DNA of 64,000 nt from Tricholoma matsutake (taxonomy: Eukaryota; Basidiomycota; Agaricomycetes; Agaricales; Tricholomataceae): NCBI GenBank assembly GCA_026075535.2, contig AP026550.1, forward strand, positions 4,464,001 to 4,528,000. Direction: 5' to 3'. Made by a program: the position numbers and the translations under genes. The notes under the pieces are model-generated. The model made no database searches and was not told where the DNA came from. It was given only the letters and a program-made list of their open reading frames with translations. Of this stretch, positions 58,032 to 64,000 are shown piece after piece. Position 1 is the stretch's first letter, and every line of letters begins with the position of its first letter.

Positions 58032-60179
58032 TCATTCTGTACCAAGAGCTTTCAGACGTGCTTCAGCAGCCCGTGCTCTCCGTTCCCTCTCAACTTTGGC
58101 TCTCATGTCCGGAGTTAAGCCTGCGATCCCTTCACCAGCACCAGCTCTACCTCCGAGTCGGTTGGACATTGATAGAGGCTTAGGCTTCTGCTGTACAGAC
58201 GGGTCTTCAACAGGCGGCATCAAGGTTGTCTCCTTCTCTTTCTCCCGCTCTTTAGCCTCCCGCTCCTTCACGCGGTCCTTCAAACCCTTCCGCCGCACCT
58301 TCTTCTTTTCTTCTCTATCGTCTTCCATCTGCTTGCTCAGTCCACTTGGCACGTGAGCCGCGCCAAACCAATCCCACCAGTCTGGGTGAGCAGCGGCGCA
58401 ACGCCGGAAGACGTCGCGGACGCTCTTGGTTCGAGCCAGATCGTAAGCTGTCCGACGATACCCCGTGGGTAACGTTATCGGACCGTTCGAGGCATCCGAC
58501 TTGTGCCCGTCATTCTCCTCCTCAACTTCTCCGATCAGGGTTTTGGGTACAGGGATAGTGGGATCGGCGTGCGCCTCCTCGAGCAGCCAACACATCATGT
58601 CTTCATGTCCCGCTTGCGCAGCAATTTGAAGTAACGTCGCTCTTCTCTCTTCTGTCCATGCTGGAATTTGTGTATCAATTGAGCCTATGCTAGGAGATTC
58701 CCGGTCCCAGAAAGCCTTCAAAGCTTCTAACCGACCCTTGCTGACCATGTCCAGTAGACGTGACCATTTCTCTCGCAGAGCTTCTTCCTCCTTGGATAGT
58801 TTGGGTAATTTTGGTTTATCTAGTTCTGGGGGGACAACAGTGGGGATCAATTTTGATTTCGGGAGGGATGCAAGAAAAGTTTCATCCTGAGCACGAAGTG
58901 CGTCCTCGGTCAGATATGAAACTTTGACCTTGGTCAGCTCAACCAAGCAACGCGAGAGTTCTGACTGTGTCTGTTACGCGAATTATTAGTAATTAAGAAG
59001 GGACGGGGCAAGCAGACAGCAGACACACTGGACGTCGCGTTGGAAAGGGAAAAGTGCGCAATCGCTCGTCACCTTTTAGGATGACGGCACCTTCGTAATC
59101 CATGAAAATCTTCCTGTTGGAACCGCTCGCACGTATCCAGATCCTCTCACAGTCGTTGATGTCCTCAGTCCATTCAAGGAGTAAATTACGTATATCCTGG
59201 ATAAATTCTCGTCACACTATGGAGAGATGGAAGAAGGGAAAGAGTATTCATACCTCACGGAGTGCTTGTTCTCCGTATCGACGCAATTGTGCGCCAGCAC
59301 TTTTTGCGTTGCCTTTTGCATTGTCATTCAGAGATTGGGATCCACCCTGCTTTCTACGAGCTAACAGAAAATAGAGTTATATTAGAGGCAACTGAACAAG
59401 AAATGTGCACAGACTGGTATAGCGATGGAATGTCTTATGCCTGAGAACTTCCGTATCATGTTTGAGCGTTTTCTTTGTTTTGATATCGTCCGCTTCATCG
59501 TTCTGGTCTGGTGTAGAGACACGCACTATAGCACCAGCGAAATGTCCGCCCGCAACCATAAACATTGCCCATGTCCGTCCATCATGGCCGCCGTTTTGCA
59601 TGGCCTTTAAATTCGAGAGATGGGAAGAGCCATCTTTAGGGTTAGAAAACAAAGCTCTATAAATTCCAATTTGGGTGGATGGGGGAGAATGAAACCATGA
59701 CAAAGCAGTGTGAGGTGCGAAGTGTGAAATAGATTCTGGCGAGGATGATCTTGCTTGGCGTTTCGTTTTAGTCACAAGGGCATTTACTGTATCAGAATCC
59801 TCAGATTCGTCTTCGTCTGAAGAGGACGCAGACCCTGAAATGGAATCCTCCAACCCTGTGATTGGTCAGCGAAGGGGTAGAGAATATTGTGTTACAACGC
59901 ACCATCGACCAACTGAGCAAAGGTAGTCTCTGCTATAGGATTCCCCCCATTGAGGCGCATCTTGACATTATATCGATGCCAATCAGATCGAAAATGAGTG
60001 CGCTGCTCTTCCAGGTAAATGAATGTGATGCCAAGGCAGATGCTACACGCTCTTGGTCCACTGGAGGACGTGGCAGCGACAGGCTCTGGAGTTGGATCTC
60101 GCTGACTGGCATGATTCGCAAGATTCCGAGGTGTTAAAGTATCCAACAGTTCTGGCGGCAGGGAGCTAACATGATACAT
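58032..60179 (-). CDS. VMS1: Vms1/ANKZF1 peptidyl-tRNA hydrolase, Cdc48 adaptor
   Basis: Releases nascent chains from stalled 60S-peptidyl-tRNA complexes in ribosome quality control and protects mitochondria. Start chosen at ATG 60179 (MYHVSSLPPELLDTLTPRNL); an in-frame ATG at 60257 is possible. Order: C2H2 finger (ACSICLGITF, EEQRTHFRSDWHRYNVKMRL); the VLRF1 domain from FAPHTALSW through WAMFMVAGGHFAGAIVRVST; then ARRKQGGSQSLNDNAKGN with the catalytic-loop glutamine (GGSQ) and SAGAQLRRYGEQALREDIRN. Ankyrin-like repeats follow (TLLQIAAQAGHEDMMCWLLE, RTAYDLARTKSVRDVFRR), then a charged coiled coil and a VIM-like C-terminal helix (RERRARAAEARLKALG) that binds Cdc48. The large last exon ends at 58032. 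About five introns. Confidence 0.9.
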
Positions 60180-60464
60180 TTTTGGTATCAAAGTATAGGA
60201 CTGGTCGTTCAGATTTCTTGGACTTTTGTAGTTATGCCCTTTATCGAGAAAGTTCAAGTTTTCAGATTGGCTAAAAACAGCTGAAATTAAGTAGAAGTTT
60301 CTGCAAAAAAATTAGAAAACAATACTTGCGGCTTTGTATAGACGCACTCGTTATATGTGAGTAGATTCAATGTAAAATATTATTTGCTGGCTAGTTGCAA
60401 ATAAGATTTTCCAAGGTTTTGGGGAAGATTCTGAAAATCCTGTCAGAAGTGACACTTCGTTTCT

Positions 60465-60653
60465 CAGAGTCACGTGATAGTTAGGTGCAAGTCAACAAAG
60501 TCAGGTAAATGTTAGAAAAACAGTCAAAAAATGTCAGGTCAAAGTCAGGTCACGCATTTTTCTTTCTGACATGACTTTGACCTGACATTTTGACCGGTTT
60601 TTTAACATTTACCTGACTTTGTTGACTTGCACCTGACAGTCACGTGACTCTCG
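60465..60653. repeat. Fold-back hairpin with CACGTGA at both ends
   Basis: A near-perfect inverted repeat with arms of about 85-90 bp. The left arm runs from agagtcacgtga to about 60555. The right arm returns the same words in reverse order (shared words gtgcaagtcaacaaagtcag, gtaaatgtta, atgtcaggtcaaagtca) and ends at tcacgtgactct. Almost no loop. MITE-like; no clear target duplication. Confidence 0.75.
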
Positions 60654-61025
60654 GAAATTTCCGTTTTTACAGAGAGTGACACATGATGATCACGTGACAG
60701 GACATGTCTTTGAAACGCGACAGACACAAATCTTTTGAAAGAAGAGGTTGCAATCAGAATCTTCAGAGTGTGCCCCATTAGTCCCGCAAATGGACAGGAA
60801 GTCTGAAGGGGAAAAATGAGACTACACCATGAAGGAGCACAGCTCACAACAGACAAGTCTCTTCAGACTAGGCACCCCAAACTGGAGCTGAGCAAGGGAA
60901 CATATAATTGCATCATCAGGTTGGTTGACAAACATAATAAGCATAGGGAGTGAGGTACAAGCACAGGTATAAAGACTAATGAGAAGAGATTGGAATATGA
61001 TTATTACCTGCATAAGAGTTCATGG
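60654..61025. other. Right boundary spacer of the gene island
   Basis: No gene seen. Another tcacgtgac word occurs at about 60690. Repeat-derived sequence begins within this segment. Confidence 0.4.
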
Positions 61026-62330
61026 TGTAGAAAATCAATCCTAGTACAAACAAGGCTGAACTATAAGTACAGTAAGTAATCATTCACTATTAAATGATAA
61101 TGTCAGCACTCACCTCAGTCTCTGTATAAGCGACTGAGGTGGTCGGATACCTATCTACTGTATATATACAAGTCATGTTAGATAAAGAAGAATGGTATAA
61201 AGGTGTCCATGACATGGTGATAGGTCCACCTTGCACTCTAAGCTCTGGGAATGTCTCCAAATGCATCGACACATCACCACACATGCTCCCAACCCCTACA
61301 AACCCCACAAAACTGCTCCAAAACTATTTTGAATGACTTTGAATGACTTTGCAACACTTTGAGCAAGTTCGAACGACTTTTCAGCACGAATGCCTTCAGC
61401 CACTGTATGCCCATCGTACCACCATTCAGACACACGCAGCACACCTTGTACAAGTTAGTGTGTTGCATATTGAGCACTACCAGACACGAGGAGACATGAC
61501 AATGGGCTTTTAGGACACAATTGTGGCGCTTTGACATTTCAATGATATGTATATTGGATCAATAGGACAGGTACCCTTGATAAATTGTGACTATACATTT
61601 CCCTTCTCATTATCTCTCATGTATTTTATGATTTGGAAAGCTCTTTATTGTTCTATATCTTGCCTCATGTAGTCCTCATGTTTTATTTCCTTTTAAGTAC
61701 CATTTCTTCAGAACATATATAGCCTTGTACTAGCTACTTAGAAAGACAGAATAGATCATCCTCTCATATCCATGGTCTGATTTAAGAGCAATCCTTTTGA
61801 GTCCAAGTCTCTCATCTTAGACCTGAAGTTTAGCAGGTTACCTTGAACTTTCTTGAACTTTCTGTATTAGCTTCTCAAACTTATTGTCTATCATCTATCC
61901 CCTCTTGAGACTTTTCTGCATCTCTATTGTCTATCCACACCATCAGTCGAAACTATTCTCATCCTCCACAAACCCCTTGGATGTCCTCAAACTTTCTTGA
62001 ACATCTTCAAACTTTTCTCAAACATCTTTGCAGAGCTTCATACACCCTCTAACTTCATTGAATATCATCAGACCTCTTCAAACATAATTCCTCCACCCTT
62101 GGGTTACAGTGGTGATATTTAGTACCACCTCGCAACCTTCCTCTAACTTGTGTTATACCATTCGAGACCTTGTTGTGGGTTTTGTTTGGGTTTCTGGGTT
62201 GAGCATCATCAATGGATACAAACATGCACCTCAAAGGGGTGTGCTAAATATAGGGCACACATCAAATGCATGCTGGGATTTGTATTTGGCAATGTGGCAT
62301 TCATGTGTACTCACAGTGTCATTCTCAACA
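61026..62330 (-). repeat. Diverged Copia LTR, interrupted
   Basis: On the minus strand the 5' end at 62330 (tgttgagaatgacactgtgag) follows the purine tract gaggaggag twice, just as in the intact element at 17.6 kb. The other end at about 61026 reads ctaggattgattttctaca, with the internal motif cttatacagagactgaggtgag near 61130. At 1.3 kb it is much longer than the 345-bp relative, so roughly 0.95 kb of other sequence is inserted. That insert has no recognisable gene. Confidence 0.5.
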
Positions 62331-62399
62331 CTCCTCCTCACTGTGAATACTCCTCCTCACATGGAATCGAGTTAGCAAAGGCCGAGGAAACCCTGGAGG

Positions 62400-62855
62400 T
62401 AAGTGAATTGTTTGACATCCATTGTCTGCAACATTCTTGTGAGTGTTGATGTAGATGAGTTGCAGTCTGTTAGATTGTACACGTTCATGAAGGAAATGGT
62501 ATTTTATGTCGACGTGTTTAACATGAGAGTGGAGGAGGGGGTCTTCCGACTTCGGATAATGTCTTGGTAGCCGAGTTATCGCAATAGATTATTGTTGGGG
62601 GTAATTGTTGATGATCGATGGAATGAAGTAGTGTTCGCAACCAAATACATTCCTTAGCTGTTTCAAATGCAGCAACATATTTGGTTTCACATGACAAAGT
62701 TGCAACGACCTTTTTTTATGTGCTGTCCAGGAGATGGTGCCAGAACCAAGGGAGCACGTATAACCACCTATGCTGCAATGTGTATCAAGGCAGTTAGCCC
62801 AATTGGAATTGCTAAATGCATGGAGGGATACAGACTCCCAACTAGTTGCAGGCAT
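62400..62855 (-). pseudogene. Copia RNase H fragment
   Basis: The minus-strand frame contains LHAFSNSNWANCLDTHCSIG, GYTCSLGSGTISWTAHKKR, clearly parallel to the RNase H of the element at 17.1 kb. Further C-terminal words (NATKTLSE-like) follow out of frame toward 62500. A catalytic Asp is replaced (SNSNWA instead of SDSDWA), so it is dead as read. It directly precedes the LTR at 62330. Confidence 0.65.
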
Positions 62856-63023
62856 GGTAAAATAAATCCCAGTACAAAATTTTTATTTTTAGTATGTTTA
62901 CATAATACACTGATGTTAATCCAAAAGTTGGTGAAGTTTTACTGTGCCATAGCGACTGGCAACACTTGTAAAATAGCACGTGCTCTCATGATTACCACAC
63001 TCTGACATTACAGGTGTATATTT

Positions 63024-63277
63024 ATGTCCAGCCTACAGTACGTGGTCCCTAGTATTGATGATCTTCATATGGAGGTACAGAGGACTTTTGGTATTTTACC
63101 ATGTATGTTCCAGGCTCGGGATGCCATTGCACAACTTAAACAGAAGGATTGTATTATGATCTCTCCTACTGGCTCTGGCAAGACTCTCACCTTCTGGATT
63201 CTGCTTTTCTTCAACAACAACAGAATCATCATAATTATCACTGTGCTTAACATCTTGGGAGATAAAAATGTGGAGGA
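63024..63277 (+). pseudogene. RecQ-like DEAD/DEAH helicase, N-terminal fragment
   Basis: ATG 63024 starts MSSLQYVVPSIDDLHMEVQR. Next come a Q-motif-like FGILPCMFQARDAIAQLKQK and Walker A SPTGSGKT, then TVLNILGDKNVED. This is the start of a helicase fold abundant in agaricomycete repeats (recalled). The frame is cut at 63278, where LTR-like sequence (TGTAAGGGGAC) begins. Motifs II-VI are missing. Confidence 0.6.
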
Positions 63278-63660
63278 TGTAAGGGGACTAAGGGGGTGCC
63301 CTGTGTGTTTTTCCTATTTTTTATGTTCGTCCCATATTTTTCCCCACCTCATTTCCTTCTATTCTTCATTTTCTATGATTTTTCCGGATTTTATTACTAA
63401 TTTTCCCTTGCTATCATGTTTGTATATGTTGACACTTTTATATTTAGAGGCGGAGTACCCCTTCCGACACATACCCCTTGGTATGATGTCATTCGGCGGC
63501 CTTGATCCGCCTATCTCCGCCTTTTTCTATTTTTAGGTTATATTTGATTTTTGTCGTCTTCACATATACTGGGCATCAGCAAGGGGATCCTTAGAGTTTT
63601 CTCTTCGGATTTCCCTTTGCTAGAGGCTTAGGTTGCCCTTATAGTAGAAAACTCTCCCCT
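63278..63660 (+). repeat. Gypsy-like LTR and leader
   Basis: Begins TGTAAGGGGACTAAGGGGG directly after the helicase frame and shows promoter-like pyrimidine-rich sequence. The 3' limit, near tctcccctaa (63660), is a guess. The second LTR is beyond the window. A degenerate relative of the block around 63570-63640 is at about 20361-20505. Confidence 0.4.
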
Positions 63661-63809
63661 AAGGCCCGAAAATCGCGAACGCGCTGCCCAAAATAGGCAG
63701 GTACGGACTGGACGACGCTTCCCAAAGCTCCACAGAGTCCCTACACACCGTTCCAGATACTCTCGCCTTTATTGCGCCGCCATTTTCGCCAAACGCGCTC
63801 CCTAGCGAC

Positions 63810-64000
63810 ATGGACGCATCAGAACGCTTCGACGCGCTTGAAAGCGATGTTTCCGGAATGCGCGCGCAAATCGACTCGCTTAAATCTACGATTGAAAACT
63901 TCGTTAGGACCCTCCAGGCTAACCCTACGACTAATAGTTCCCCCTTCACGACTCCAAGCGCACCCAACAACGATGTTTTGCCAAACACGTCCACTAAGGA
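63810..64000 (+). CDS. Gag-like N-terminus (partial)
   Basis: ATG 63810 opens MDASERFDALESDVSGMRAQ, then IDSLKSTIENFVRTLQ, and the frame is open to the window end (63 codons). The heptad coiled coil followed by a Ser/Thr/Asn/Pro linker is typical of Gypsy gag starts in basidiomycetes (recalled). The sequence is CG-rich, unlike the older repeats nearby, suggesting a recent insertion. Confidence 0.5.
   Translation, partial: MDASERFDALESDVSGMRAQIDSLKSTIENFVRTLQANPTTNSSPFTTPSAPNNDVLPNTSTK

Noticed and set aside
30803..60179. Biosynthetic gene cluster
   Set aside because: Despite a velvet regulator, no polyketide, peptide or terpene synthase, P450 or transporter cluster is present; the genes are housekeeping.
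63659..63994. 111-codon ORF on the minus strand
   Set aside because: It is the antisense shadow of the gag-like frame on the plus strand.
1..64000. CRISPR arrays, bacterial operons, toxin-antitoxin or phage systems
   Set aside because: Introns, LTR elements and gene content are fungal nuclear; no regularly spaced repeats were seen.

Overview
The window looks like nuclear DNA of a filamentous basidiomycete, probably an agaricomycete. The genes have many short introns (about 40-75 bp), and the coding content is fungal: a velvet regulator, SNX41/Atg20, Bfr2, Vms1, and a combined flavodoxin-like and haem sulfite reductase. The transposon content also fits (Plavaka, a MULE-like family, Copia, RecQ-like helicase fragments). 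I do not name a species.

Layout. (1) 1-29.2 kb is a transposon graveyard. It starts with an LTR element next to a coiled-coil ORF (1-1189), which cuts a Plavaka transposase. Broken copies of two agaricomycete repeat families follow (2.5-9.1 kb). A large fold-back element (9443-18302) carries a Copia retrotransposon inside its right arm. After that come SINE-like tRNA-derived repeats, rearranged Copia fragments (20.5-24.2 kb), and a nested set of terminal-inverted-repeat elements (24.36-28.58 kb). (2) 29.2-60.4 kb is a compact gene island with 14 recognisable genes: MET5-type sulfite reductase (+), alanine-glyoxylate aminotransferase (-), dynein intermediate chain (-), SEN2 (+), THP3/LENG8-like (-), cytochrome c1 (-), a proline/cysteine-rich small protein (-), velvet factor (-), TIM23 (-), a mitochondrial TPR protein (+), a P-loop kinase (-), SNX41 (-), BFR2 (-) and VMS1 (-). 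(3) 60.4-64 kb returns to repeats: a fold-back hairpin, a decayed Copia end, and a RecQ-like helicase fragment cut by a Gypsy-like LTR element that runs off the window.

The island genes are housekeeping genes (sulfur assimilation, glyoxylate metabolism, dynein transport, tRNA splicing, mRNP biogenesis, respiration, protein import, endosome/autophagy sorting, ribosome biogenesis, ribosome quality control). They do not form one pathway. Two pairs are head to head with very short shared promoters: dynein IC/SEN2 (106 bp between ATGs) and TIM23/TPR (74 bp).

The most interesting observations are as follows. A GA-AG intron and a 7-nt microexon in the sulfite reductase gene are both required to give an open 1453-codon frame. 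Two GC-AG introns plus 9- and 11-nt exons occur in the aminotransferase gene. The fold-back element has nearly identical outer arms but clearly diverged inner arms. The inserted Copia has a 5-bp target duplication but only 21 bp of 5' LTR. Stop codons in repeats repeatedly sit where a CGA to TGA change explains them, consistent with methylated-CpG decay. Gene models were spliced by eye; intron positions for MET5, AGX1 and SEN2 were checked for reading-frame closure, the others are approximate.
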